Assembly: GCA_028713915.1 (NCBI GenBank)
Contig: JAQTNK010000005.1
Coordinates: 72,913-136,912, forward strand
DNA from: Rhodocyclaceae bacterium
GTDB taxonomy: Bacteria > Pseudomonadota > Gammaproteobacteria > Burkholderiales > Rhodocyclaceae
Direction: 5' to 3'
Length of the DNA: 64,000 nucleotides
Every line of letters starts with the position of its first letter. Positions within the stretch are counted from its first letter, which is position 1. A program made the translations under genes and the position numbers. Below the pieces are notes generated by a model. That model did no database searches. It saw nothing but the letters and a program-made list of their open reading frames with translations, and had not been told where the DNA came from. This document shows positions 1 to 8,168 of the stretch, piece by piece.

Positions 1-70
1 TGCCGAAGATCAGCAGCGCGATCAGCCAATGCAGCACGATGGCCGTGCGCGTATAGCGGGGAGCGCTCAT
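1..70 (-). CDS. Cytochrome b561 family protein, N-terminal fragment
   Basis: Only the first 23 residues lie in the window, reading leftward from an ATG at 70-68 and running off the left edge. The peptide begins MSAPRYTRTAIVLHWLIALL. The Y-T-x-x-A-I-x-L-H-W-L pattern, with a histidine at the start of the first membrane helix, is characteristic of bacterial cytochrome b561 proteins (YodB/YceJ type). These are diheme inner-membrane proteins that pass electrons from quinol. The family call rests on this short but distinctive motif; the rest of the gene is not visible. Confidence 0.7.
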   Translation of the reverse strand, partial: MSAPRYTRTAIVLHWLIALLIFG

Positions 71-245
71 CGCCGCCCCGCGCGCGCCGGCGCCGGCTCA
101 CCCGTGCCCGGCGGTCGCCGGCGCGAGCGGAGGAAACCTTCTGCGGCCACGCTGCGCCTCCCACGGAAGTCCCGGCGCGAATCGCGCCGCGTGCCATGAG
201 GACCGCGGCGCCGCGCCGAAAGTTCCGCGGCGACAACGCCTCCGC

Positions 246-497
246 TCAGGCGCCGGGCTTGCCGCCGGCCCGCGCTTCGAGTTCGGCGATGCGGGCCTCG
301 AGTTCGGCAAGCCGCGCGCGGGTGCGGACGAGGACTTCGCGCTGGATGTCGAAGTCCTCGCGCGTGACGAGGTCGAGGCGGCCAAAGGCGCCGGTCAGCA
401 CGGCGCGCATGTTCTTCTCGATGTCTTTCGCCGGCGAGGCGGCGAGCAGAGCGGAGAACTTGGCGGCGATGTCGTCGAGAAATTTTGCGTCTGGCAT
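246..497 (-). CDS. ubiK: Ubiquinone biosynthesis accessory factor UbiK (BMFP domain)
   Basis: A protein of 83 residues. The N-terminal half is helical (starts MPDAKFLDDIAAKFSALLAA) and the C-terminal half is a heptad-like coiled coil around residues 55-78 (LAELEARIAELEARAG). This is the BMFP/YqiC architecture and length. In Enterobacteria UbiK forms a complex with UbiJ that supports the soluble Ubi biosynthesis metabolon. A ubiJ gene is also in this window at 39542-40132. The gene is divergent from the porin-glnK-amtB unit, an arrangement I know from other betaproteobacteria. No signal peptide or membrane segment is present. Confidence 0.85.
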   Translation of the reverse strand: MPDAKFLDDIAAKFSALLAASPAKDIEKNMRAVLTGAFGRLDLVTREDFDIQREVLVRTRARLAELEARIAELEARAGGKPGA

Positions 498-578
498 AGC
501 TTGAATTTACCCGGAAGGCGGTATTGAAAACGAATCGCGGAAGCTTAGCATGGCGCCGCCCGTGCCGTCGCCGGCCGT

Positions 579-595
579 TGCACCAGCCTGGTGCA
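579..595. promoter_or_regulatory. NtrC-type enhancer site
   Basis: The sequence TGCACC-AGCCT-GGTGCA is a perfect 17-base inverted repeat and matches exactly the classical NtrC consensus TGCACC-N5-GGTGCA. Its centre lies about 128 bases upstream of the start expected from the sigma-54 promoter at 690-705, a normal enhancer distance. It sits in the gap between ubiK and the porin gene. Binding by NtrC is inferred; the ntrBC genes are not in this window. Confidence 0.85.
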
Positions 596-689
596 AAGCC
601 CTGAAAGGGCGTCTGCAATTGGTGCGGCTTTCCGCAAAAGCCTCGACTGTAGCCATATAACAACATGATTTATAGATGATTTATGACCC

Positions 690-705
690 TGGCACGCCGC
701 GTGCA
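690..705 (+). promoter_or_regulatory. Sigma-54 (-24/-12) promoter for porin-glnK-amtB
   Basis: TGGCAC-GCCGC-GTGCA matches the RpoN consensus TGGCAC-N5-TTGCA at all but one position. The essential GG (691-692) and GC (702-703) doublets have the required 11-base offset. It lies about 40 bases before the porin start codon and downstream of the NtrC palindrome. Transcription from here would run through the porin gene, glnK and amtB to the terminator at 3646-3679. Confidence 0.85.
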
Positions 706-742
706 TTAGGAGTGCCGTAGCTTCTTAATCCTGGAGATCACC

Positions 743-1642
743 ATGCAGACAAAAGTCATCAGCCTCGCCCTTGCCGCCATCATGCTTTCGCCTTTGGCGA
801 CCTACGCCGACGACGCTCCTGCGGCGCCCGCTTCGCCGTGGGCATTCACGGTCGGGGCCGTGTCCGACTACCTGTTCCGCGGCGTCAGCCAGACCCACGG
901 CAAGCCCGCCGTGCAGGGCGGCGTGACCTATACCGACCCCAGCGGCTTCTACGGCAACCTGTGGGCTTCGAACATCACCTGGGTCAAGGACGCCCTCGGC
1001 AAGGGCAGCACCGAGATCGACGCGTCCGCCGGCTACAAGAACAGCTTCGGCGCCAGCAAGCTGGGCTATGACGTCGGTTACTACACCTACAACTATCCGG
1101 GCTACGGATCGACCAATGTCGCCACGGCCAACGGTTCGTTCATCGCCAACCCGAATACGCAGGAACTGTACGGCGCCCTGAACTACGACCTGGGCAACAA
1201 CAACTCGCTGCAGGTCAAGTACTCCTACGCGACGTCGAAGTATTTCATCGGCTGGTACAACCCCGTCACCGCGCAAGACTCCAAGGGCTCCGGTTACCTG
1301 GAATTCAACGGCAGCTTCGATCTGGGCAACGGCTGGGGGCTGACGGCCCACGCCGGACATCAGTCGGTGGCCAATTGGAGCTTCGCGAATTATTCCGACG
1401 TCAACGTCGGCGTCACCAAGGATGTCGGCTTCGGCACCGTCGGCTTCCTGGTCTCGACGACCAACGCCAAGAGCGGCGGCTGCGACGCGGCGACCAACGC
1501 GGTGCTAGCCCCGACGGTGTCGCCGTATTGCTGGGGCAACAGCGGCGCCGGTGTCGCGAATGGCGTCTTCACGCCGCCCTCCGGCGGTTTTCGGAATGTC
1601 GCCAAAAGCACCGCCGTGCTGTCCTTCAACAAGACTTTCTGA
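743..1642 (+). CDS. TorF-family putative porin (Gcw_chp family)
   Basis: A 299-residue exported protein. A Sec signal peptide (residues 1-22, ending ATYA before DDAP) is followed by a beta-barrel-like sequence with alternating aromatic and polar residues. It ends in phenylalanine (SFNKTF), as outer-membrane barrels do. The segment FTVGAVSDYLFRGVSQT near the mature N terminus is the hallmark of the TIGR02001/TorF family. A GGAG ribosome site lies at about 731-734. It is the first gene of the NtrC/sigma-54 unit before glnK-amtB, so a role in uptake of nitrogenous solutes across the outer membrane is plausible. The substrate is not known. Confidence 0.85.
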   Translation: MQTKVISLALAAIMLSPLATYADDAPAAPASPWAFTVGAVSDYLFRGVSQTHGKPAVQGGVTYTDPSGFYGNLWASNITWVKDALGKGSTEIDASAGYKNSFGASKLGYDVGYYTYNYPGYGSTNVATANGSFIANPNTQELYGALNYDLGNNNSLQVKYSYATSKYFIGWYNPVTAQDSKGSGYLEFNGSFDLGNGWGLTAHAGHQSVANWSFANYSDVNVGVTKDVGFGTVGFLVSTTNAKSGGCDAATNAVLAPTVSPYCWGNSGAGVANGVFTPPSGGFRNVAKSTAVLSFNKTF

Positions 1643-2053
<411 letters not shown>

Positions 2054-2062
2054 CAAGGGAGA

Positions 2063-3592
2063 ATGAACGTGAAAAAAGTCTTTGCAATCGTCCTGACGGC
2101 GCTCAGCCTGTGCATGGCCGGCACCGCCAGCGCCGACGACAAGGCGGCGCCGGCCGCCGCCCCCGCCGCGACAACGCCCGCTGCCGCTCCGGCAACCGCG
2201 ACGCCGGCCGCAGCCCCGGCGGCGACGGCCGAAGCCGCACCCGCCGCCGCCCCGCAACCGAACAAGGGCGATACCGCCTGGATGCTGACCTCCACGGCCC
2301 TGGTGCTGCTGATGTCGGTGCCGGCGCTGGCGCTGTTCTACGGCGGCCTGGTGCGCACCAAGAACATGCTTTCGGTGCTGATGCAGGTGTTCGTGGTGTT
2401 CTCGCTGATCACCGTGCTGTGGTGCATCTACGGCTACAGCCTGGCATTCACCGAAGGCAGCGGCGCCACGGCGCCATTCATCGGCGGCCTTAGCCGGCTC
2501 TTCCTCAACGGCACCTTCAACCCCGCCGACGGCAGCTTTGCCCTCGGCGGCACGTTCAGCAAGGCCACGCCGATGTACGAGATCGTGTTCGTCGCCTTCC
2601 AGGCGACCTTCGCCGCGATCACGGTCTGCCTGATCCTTGGCTCCATCGTCGAGCGCGTCAAGTTCTCGGCCGTGCTGATCTTCTCCGTGCTCTGGTTCAC
2701 CATCAGCTACACGCCGGTCGCGCACATGGTCTGGTTCTGGATGGGCCCCGACGCCTACACCGGTGCCGAAGTCGTCGATGCGATGAACGCCAAGGCCGGC
2801 CTGATCTGGCAGTGGGGCGCGCTCGACTTCGCCGGCGGCACGGTGGTGCACATCAACGCCGGCATCGCCGGCCTGGTCGGCGCCATCATGCTGGGCAAGC
2901 GCATCGGCTACGGCAAGGAGGCGCTCTCGCCCCACAGCCTGACCATGACCATGATCGGCGCTTCCCTGCTGTGGTTCGGCTGGTTCGGCTTCAATGCCGG
3001 CTCCGCCCTGGAAGCCAACGGCAGCGCCGGCCTCGCCTTCATGAACACCTTCCTGGCGACGGCCTGCGCGGTGCTCTCCTGGACCTTCGGCGAATGGCTG
3101 TTCAAGGGCAAGCCCTCGATGCTGGGTGCAGCTTCCGGTTGCGTCGCCGGTCTCGTCGCGATCACGCCGGCCGCCGGCAACGTCGGCATCCCCGGCGCCT
3201 TCGCCATCGGCACGCTCGCCGGCCTGATCTGCCTGTGGGGCGTGAATGGCCTGAAGAAGATGATCCGCGCCGACGACGCCCTCGATGTCTTCGGCGTGCA
3301 TGCGCTGGGCGGCATCTTCGGCGCCCTGGCCACCGGCATCTTCAACTCGCCCGACCTCGGCGGCCCCGGCTTCGTCACCGACTGGGTCACGGCCAAGACC
3401 GGCTTCACCAGCATCGCCGAACAGTTCATCGTCCAGGCCAAGGCCGTCGGCCTGACGGTGATCTGGACCGCCGTCTCCGCCTACATCTCGTTCAAGGTCG
3501 CGGACCTGCTGGTCGGCCTGCGCGTGACCGAAGACGAAGAGCGCGAAGGCCTGGACATCGCCTCCCACGGCGAATCCGCCTACCACTACTGA
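2063..3592 (+). CDS. amtB: Ammonium channel AmtB
   Basis: A 509-residue ammonium transporter of the Amt/Rh family. Residues 1-25 are a signal peptide. They are followed by a linker of about 45 residues, almost entirely Ala, Pro and Thr, before the 11-helix core. Core landmarks are the FYGGLVRTKN region, the two pore histidines (GGTVVHINAG and DVFGVHALGG) and the AFQATFAAI helix with the Phe gate. The C-terminal tail (LRVTEDEEREGLDIASHGE) matches the conserved region that contacts GlnK. It is co-transcribed with glnK. The Ala/Pro linker makes it longer than the roughly 430-residue E. coli protein. Confidence 0.96.
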   Translation: MNVKKVFAIVLTALSLCMAGTASADDKAAPAAAPAATTPAAAPATATPAAAPAATAEAAPAAAPQPNKGDTAWMLTSTALVLLMSVPALALFYGGLVRTKNMLSVLMQVFVVFSLITVLWCIYGYSLAFTEGSGATAPFIGGLSRLFLNGTFNPADGSFALGGTFSKATPMYEIVFVAFQATFAAITVCLILGSIVERVKFSAVLIFSVLWFTISYTPVAHMVWFWMGPDAYTGAEVVDAMNAKAGLIWQWGALDFAGGTVVHINAGIAGLVGAIMLGKRIGYGKEALSPHSLTMTMIGASLLWFGWFGFNAGSALEANGSAGLAFMNTFLATACAVLSWTFGEWLFKGKPSMLGAASGCVAGLVAITPAAGNVGIPGAFAIGTLAGLICLWGVNGLKKMIRADDALDVFGVHALGGIFGALATGIFNSPDLGGPGFVTDWVTAKTGFTSIAEQFIVQAKAVGLTVIWTAVSAYISFKVADLLVGLRVTEDEEREGLDIASHGESAYHY

Positions 3593-3645
3593 GCGTTCCG
3601 CCCCGGCCTGCGCGGCGGGGCGCCTTACGATTCCCCTGTGGTCTT

Positions 3646-3679
3646 GAGCGGGCGTTCTGCGGAACGCCCGCTCTTTTTT
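3646..3679 (+). terminator. Rho-independent terminator of the glnK-amtB unit
   Basis: A perfect 12-base-pair stem (GAGCGGGCGTTC, 3646-3657, with its complement at 3662-3673) closes a TGCG tetraloop and is followed by six T (3674-3679). It sits 54 bases after the amtB stop and before plsB, so it separates the nitrogen unit from plsB. Confidence 0.93.
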
Positions 3680-3714
3680 ATACAATGCGGTTCCGCCCTT
3701 CCTGAGGATTCTCC

Positions 3715-6198
3715 TTGAATCTCGCCGGCTGGATACTGCCGTTCGCGCGCCGGCTGCTTTACGCCGTCGTCCGCACGCGAGTCTTTCCCCAGGACATCGG
3801 CGAACTCGGGCTCGATGCGGCCGTGCCGGTCTGTTACGTGCTCCAGCACCGGCGCTTCAGCAACCTGATGGTGCTGATGGCGGAAGCGCGCCGCGCCGGC
3901 TTGCCGCCGCCGCGCGGCACCCTGGCGATGGGAACGTTCCGCGCGCACCGCGCCTTCTTCTTCATCACCCGGCCGCAGCCGCTCGCCGCCAAGGCCAAGG
4001 ACCGCTACGGCCATTCGCCGCTGCTTGTCGGCATCGTGCGCGAGGCGCTCGCCAATCCCGCCGCCGACATGCAGATCGTGCCCGTGACGATTCTCTGGGG
4101 CCAGGCGCCGGACCAGCAGGACTCCCTGCTGAAGGCGCTGTTTTCCGAAACCTGGCGGCCGCCCAGCCAGTTCCGTCAGCTGCTCGCCATCCTGCTGCAC
4201 GGCCGCCATACCGTCGTGCGCTTCGGCACCCCGCTCCGAGTGCGCGGACTGATCGACAAAGACATGGGCGAGGCGCAAGCCTTGCGCAAGCTCTCGCGCG
4301 TGCTGCGCGTGCATTTCCGGCGCCAGCGCGAAATGGCGATTGGTCCCGATCTTTCCCATCGCCACACCCAGGTAACTGCGCTGCTCGGCGCGCCGCCGGT
4401 GCGCGCCGCCATCGCCGCCGAGGCGGCCGCCGCCGGCATTTCGGCCGCCGCGGCAGCGTCCCGCGCCCGCGGCTATGCGCTCGAAATCGCCGCCGACTAT
4501 TCGTACGGCGTGGTGCGCGCTTTCGACCTCTTCCTCAACTGGCTGTGGAACCGCCTCTACGACGGCGTCGAGGTGCACGGCTTTGCGGCGGTGGCCAGCA
4601 TCGCGCCGGGCAGCGGCATCGTCTATGTGCCCTGTCATCGCAGCCACATCGACTACCTGCTGCTGTCCTTCGTCATTTTCCATCGCGGCCTGATGCCGCC
4701 GCACATCGCCGCCGGCGCCAACCTCGACCTCCCCGTCGTCGGCCCGCTGCTGCGCCGCGGCGGCGCCTTCTTCCTGCGCCGCCAGTTCAAGGGCAACGCG
4801 CTGTACGCGGCGGTGTTCGACGAATACCTGCACCGCATGCTCGCGCGCGGCTTTCCCGTCGAGTACTTCATCGAGGGCGGGCGCAGCCGCAGCGGCCGCA
4901 CGCTGGCGCCGAAGACCGGCTTGCTGGGCATGACGGTGAAGAGCTTCCTGCGCAGCCACGAGCGGCCGCTGTTCTTCGTGCCGGTCTATATCGGCTACGA
5001 AAAGCTGCTCGAAGGCGACAGCTTCGTCGGCGAGCTGGCCGGCCGCCCCAAGCAGGGCGAGTCGCTGTGGCGCCTGCTATCCGTGGTGCGGCGGCTGCGC
5101 CATGACTTCGGCAAGGTGCACGTCAACTTCGGCCGTGCGCTCGATCTCGGCGCCTTCCTCGATACCGCGTATCCGGCCTGGCAGGCGACCGGCGGCGACG
5201 TGGCCGACGGCCTGCTGCGCCCGGCGACGCGCGACGTCGCCGCGGAACTGGTCCGCCGCATCAACGAGGCGGCCGTCGCCAATCCGGTCAACCTAGTCGC
5301 CCTGGCGCTGCTGGCGTCGCCCAAGCACACGCTCGACGAAACCACGCTGCAGCGGCTGCTCGGCCACTATCAGGCGCTGCTCGCCGGCGTGCGCTACGGC
5401 GACTGCACGCAGCCTTGCACGGCGAGCCCCGCCGCCCTCGTCGCCGACGCGCTGCGCCTTAACGTCGTCGCGCGCATCGCCCATCCGCTCGGCGACCTGT
5501 GGTGCGTGCCGGCGCCGCAGGCCGCCCTGCTCGCCTACTTTCGCAACAACGTGCTGCACTTGTTCGCGCTGCCGGCGCTGGTGGCCTGCCTGCTGGCGCA
5601 CAACCTGCGGCTGCCCAGAAGCCGCATCGAAGCCGCCGTCGCCGGACTCTACGGGCTGCTGCGCCCGGAATTGTTCCTGCGCTGGACGCCCGCCGAAGTG
5701 CCGGCAGTGCTCGATGCGATCCTCGACGTCATGGCCGTGCGCGGCCTCGTCGCCGTCGATGCCGGCGGCATGCTCGCCGCGCCGGCGCCCGCCAGCGCCG
5801 AAGCGGCCGAATTGCAGCTGCTGGGCGAAACCATGCGCCCGACGCTGGAGCGCCATTTCCTCACCCTCGCGCTGCTGCAGCGGCACGGCAGCGGCCGCCT
5901 CACCCGGCAGACGCTCGAGGAAGCGAGCCACCTGCTGGCGCAGCGCCTCGCCCTGCTCTATGAGTTCAACGCGCCGGAATTTTCGGAGAAGGCCTTGTTC
6001 GCGGCGGTAGTCGGCAACATGATCGACGCCGGCCTCATCAGCGAGGACCCGGCCGGCCGGCTCCACTTCGACGCTCATGTCACCGCCCCGGCCGCGCACG
6101 CCGAACTGCTGCTCGCCGCCGAAGTCCGCCAGACCATCCGCCGCATCGCCGACGCAGGGCCGGCGCACGCCGGCGCCGCCGCCCGGGAAGCCGTCTAG
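3715..6198 (+). CDS. plsB: Glycerol-3-phosphate 1-O-acyltransferase PlsB
   Basis: An 827-residue protein of normal PlsB length. It transfers an acyl chain from acyl-ACP or acyl-CoA to position 1 of glycerol-3-phosphate at the inner membrane, the first step of phospholipid synthesis. The catalytic H-x4-D motif is CHRSHIDY at residues 307-314 (His308, Asp313). Further blocks are GAFFLRR near 360 and the glycerol-3-phosphate site FIEGGRSRSGR near 385. The start is a TTG at 3715; no ATG gives a complete N terminus and the alignment-like start MNLAGWILPFARRLL fits the family. It directly follows the amtB terminator, so it probably has its own promoter (TATACAAT at 3679-3686 resembles a -10). Confidence 0.93.
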   Translation: MNLAGWILPFARRLLYAVVRTRVFPQDIGELGLDAAVPVCYVLQHRRFSNLMVLMAEARRAGLPPPRGTLAMGTFRAHRAFFFITRPQPLAAKAKDRYGHSPLLVGIVREALANPAADMQIVPVTILWGQAPDQQDSLLKALFSETWRPPSQFRQLLAILLHGRHTVVRFGTPLRVRGLIDKDMGEAQALRKLSRVLRVHFRRQREMAIGPDLSHRHTQVTALLGAPPVRAAIAAEAAAAGISAAAAASRARGYALEIAADYSYGVVRAFDLFLNWLWNRLYDGVEVHGFAAVASIAPGSGIVYVPCHRSHIDYLLLSFVIFHRGLMPPHIAAGANLDLPVVGPLLRRGGAFFLRRQFKGNALYAAVFDEYLHRMLARGFPVEYFIEGGRSRSGRTLAPKTGLLGMTVKSFLRSHERPLFFVPVYIGYEKLLEGDSFVGELAGRPKQGESLWRLLSVVRRLRHDFGKVHVNFGRALDLGAFLDTAYPAWQATGGDVADGLLRPATRDVAAELVRRINEAAVANPVNLVALALLASPKHTLDETTLQRLLGHYQALLAGVRYGDCTQPCTASPAALVADALRLNVVARIAHPLGDLWCVPAPQAALLAYFRNNVLHLFALPALVACLLAHNLRLPRSRIEAAVAGLYGLLRPELFLRWTPAEVPAVLDAILDVMAVRGLVAVDAGGMLAAPAPASAEAAELQLLGETMRPTLERHFLTLALLQRHGSGRLTRQTLEEASHLLAQRLALLYEFNAPEFSEKALFAAVVGNMIDAGLISEDPAGRLHFDAHVTAPAAHAELLLAAEVRQTIRRIADAGPAHAGAAAREAV

Positions 6199-6212
6199 GC
6201 GCGCGGCCGGCG

Positions 6213-6653
6213 CTAGCAGATGTGGCGCATATAGACGATGCCGGCGATGCCGCTCACCAGCATCCATGCCGCCGGCGCCGCCACCTTGCGCGGCTCCTTG
6301 GGCAGGCGCTGGCGCACGCGGTCGAGCAGCCGCATCATTTCGCCCAGCGCCAGCACCGCGAACAGGAACATGACGATGGCATCGACGATGATGACCAGGG
6401 CGGCGACGTCGCCGGGCGAGCGGCAGATGCGGCCGCGCGGCTGGCCGAGTTCGCTGACGACCTGATTGAGGCGGTCGAAGCCCAGCCCGGTGATGAACCA
6501 CACCGCCAGCATGAACAGCACGGCGAGCAGCAGCGCCAAGGTGAACCAGCCTTCGGCGCGCTTGAGCGCTTCGGCGAAGTGGCGCAGGTCGGCGAGGTAC
6601 TCGTAGGCTTCCTGGCGCAGCCGGCGCCGCAGCTTGCGCCAGTCCAGCGCCAT
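6213..6653 (-). CDS. Small inner-membrane protein, unknown function
   Basis: 146 residues from an ATG at 6653 (MALDWRKLRRRLRQEAYEYL). The N terminus is basic and amphipathic, followed by three hydrophobic segments: about residues 31-53 (FTLALLLAVLFMLAVWFITGLG), 75-97 (VAALVIIVDAIVMFLFAVLAL) and a short one near the C terminus. I do not recognise the family. It begins 2 bases after the purU stop, so it is almost certainly co-transcribed with purU and thrH. A longer reading frame upstream overlaps purU and is not real. No function is proposed. Confidence 0.7.
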   Translation of the reverse strand: MALDWRKLRRRLRQEAYEYLADLRHFAEALKRAEGWFTLALLLAVLFMLAVWFITGLGFDRLNQVVSELGQPRGRICRSPGDVAALVIIVDAIVMFLFAVLALGEMMRLLDRVRQRLPKEPRKVAAPAAWMLVSGIAGIVYMRHIC

Positions 6654-6655
6654 GC

Positions 6656-7528
6656 CTAGCGGAAGACGACGGTCTTGTTGCCGTGGACCAGCACGCGGTC
6701 CTCGAGGTGGTAGCGCAGGCCGCGCGCCAGCACCGTCTTCTCGATGTCCTTGCCGTAGCGCACCATGTCCTCGGGCGAGTCGGAGTGGTCGATGCGGATG
6801 ACGTCCTGCTCGATGATCGGCCCCTGGTCGAGGTCGGCGGTGACGTAATGGCAGGTCGCACCGATCAGCTTGACGCCGCGCTGGTAGGCCTGGTGGTAAG
6901 GCTTGGCGCCGACGAAGCTGGGCAGGAAGGAATGGTGGATGTTGAGGATGCGGCGCGGATAGGCGGCGCAGAGCTGCGGCGAGAGGATTTGCATGTAGCG
7001 CGCCAGCACCATGGTGTCGCCGCGCACCTCGTCGAAGAGGCGCTGCATTTCGGCAAAGGCGCCGACCTTGTTGTCCGCCGTCACCGGCACATGGTGGAAG
7101 GGAATGCCATGCCACTCGACGAAGCCCTTGAGGGTGTCGTGGTTCGAAATGACGCAGGGAATCTCGATGTCGAGCTCCTTCGACTGCCAGCGCGCCAGCA
7201 AATCGTAGAGGCAATGCTCCTGCCTGGAGACGAGCACGACGACGCGCTTCTTCACGGCCGAGTCGCTGATCTGCCAGTCCATCTGCAGTTCCGCGCCGAT
7301 CGGCGCGAAGCGCTCGCGCAATTCCGTCAGCATGAACGGCAGCGAGTCCGCCTTCACTTCGATGCGCATGAAGTAGCGCGCCGCTTCGCCCTCGACGCCC
7401 GGATCGGCGTGGAAGCTCGATTCGAGTATCCAGCCGCGCTGCTCGGCGAAGAAGCCGGTGACGCGGGCGATGATGCCGGTGCGGTCCGGGCAGGAAGCCG
7501 TCAGCGTGTAGAAGCGCTCGCGATGCAT
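6656..7528 (-). CDS. purU: Formyltetrahydrofolate deformylase PurU
   Basis: 290 residues. An N-terminal ACT domain (residues 5-85, YTLTASCPDRTGIIARVTGF) is followed by a formyl-transferase fold with the catalytic region LNIHHSFLPSFVGAKPY and the Asp-containing segment YVTADLDQGPIIEQD. PurU hydrolyses 10-formyl-THF to formate and THF, balancing the one-carbon pool and supplying formate for PurT. It follows thrH by 1 base and precedes the small membrane gene by 2 bases, so the three form one tight unit. Confidence 0.95.
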   Translation of the reverse strand: MHRERFYTLTASCPDRTGIIARVTGFFAEQRGWILESSFHADPGVEGEAARYFMRIEVKADSLPFMLTELRERFAPIGAELQMDWQISDSAVKKRVVVLVSRQEHCLYDLLARWQSKELDIEIPCVISNHDTLKGFVEWHGIPFHHVPVTADNKVGAFAEMQRLFDEVRGDTMVLARYMQILSPQLCAAYPRRILNIHHSFLPSFVGAKPYHQAYQRGVKLIGATCHYVTADLDQGPIIEQDVIRIDHSDSPEDMVRYGKDIEKTVLARGLRYHLEDRVLVHGNKTVVFR

Positions 7529-7529
7529 C

Positions 7530-8138
7530 TCAAATGACGCGCGAGGCGGCGTCGATGGCGGCGCGCAGTTCGGCGTAGGTGTTGGTGACGGTGAATTGCG
7601 GGAATTCGCGGATCACGTTCTCCGGCGCATGGAAGAGAATGCCGGCATGCGCTTCGCCGAGCATCGCCGTGTCGTTGTAGGAATCGCCGCCGGCGATGAC
7701 CTTGAAGTTGAGTTCCTTGAAGCGCTTGACCGCTTCCTTCTTCTGGTTCGGCATGCGCAAGTGGTAATTGACGAGGAAGCCCGCCGCGTTGGCTTCGAGC
7801 TTGTGGCAGAACAGCGTCGGCATGCCGAGCTGGCGCATCAGCGGCATGGCGAATTCATAGAAGGTGTCGGACAGGATGATGACCTGGAAGTCCTGGCGCA
7901 GGTCGTCGAGGAAGGCCTTGGCGCCGGGCAGCGGCCCCATGTCGGCGATGACTTTCTGGATGTCGGGCAGGCCGAGCCGATGCTGCTCGAGCAGGCCCAG
8001 GCGGAACTTCATCAGCTTGTCGTAGTCGGGTTCGTCGCGCGTGGTGCGGCGCAATTCCGGGATGCCGGTACGTTCGGAAAATTCGATCCAGATCTCGGGG
8101 ACGAGGACGCCCTCGAGGTCGAGGCAGACGAGTTGCAC
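7530..8138 (-). CDS. thrH: ThrH, phosphoserine phosphatase / homoserine phosphotransferase
   Basis: 202 residues of the HAD superfamily. Motif I is CLDLEGVLVPE (Asp7, Glu9), where the second acidic residue is Glu rather than Asp, as in the ThrH subgroup. Motif II is ILSDTFYE and motif IV is IAGGDSYNDTAML. ThrH dephosphorylates phosphoserine and can transfer the phosphate to homoserine, so it links serine and threonine synthesis. It stands between an ABC-F gene and purU on the same strand; serine and one-carbon metabolism make the purU pairing sensible. Confidence 0.92.
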   Translation of the reverse strand: MQLVCLDLEGVLVPEIWIEFSERTGIPELRRTTRDEPDYDKLMKFRLGLLEQHRLGLPDIQKVIADMGPLPGAKAFLDDLRQDFQVIILSDTFYEFAMPLMRQLGMPTLFCHKLEANAAGFLVNYHLRMPNQKKEAVKRFKELNFKVIAGGDSYNDTAMLGEAHAGILFHAPENVIREFPQFTVTNTYAELRAAIDAASRVI

Positions 8139-8168
8139 GGCAGACTCCCGGAAAGGAAAGCCGCGATT

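Noticed and set aside
614..636. A second NtrC site near TGCAATTGGTGC or TGCGG-N4-CCGCA
   Set aside because: Neither has the 17-base TGCACC-N5-GGTGCA spacing.
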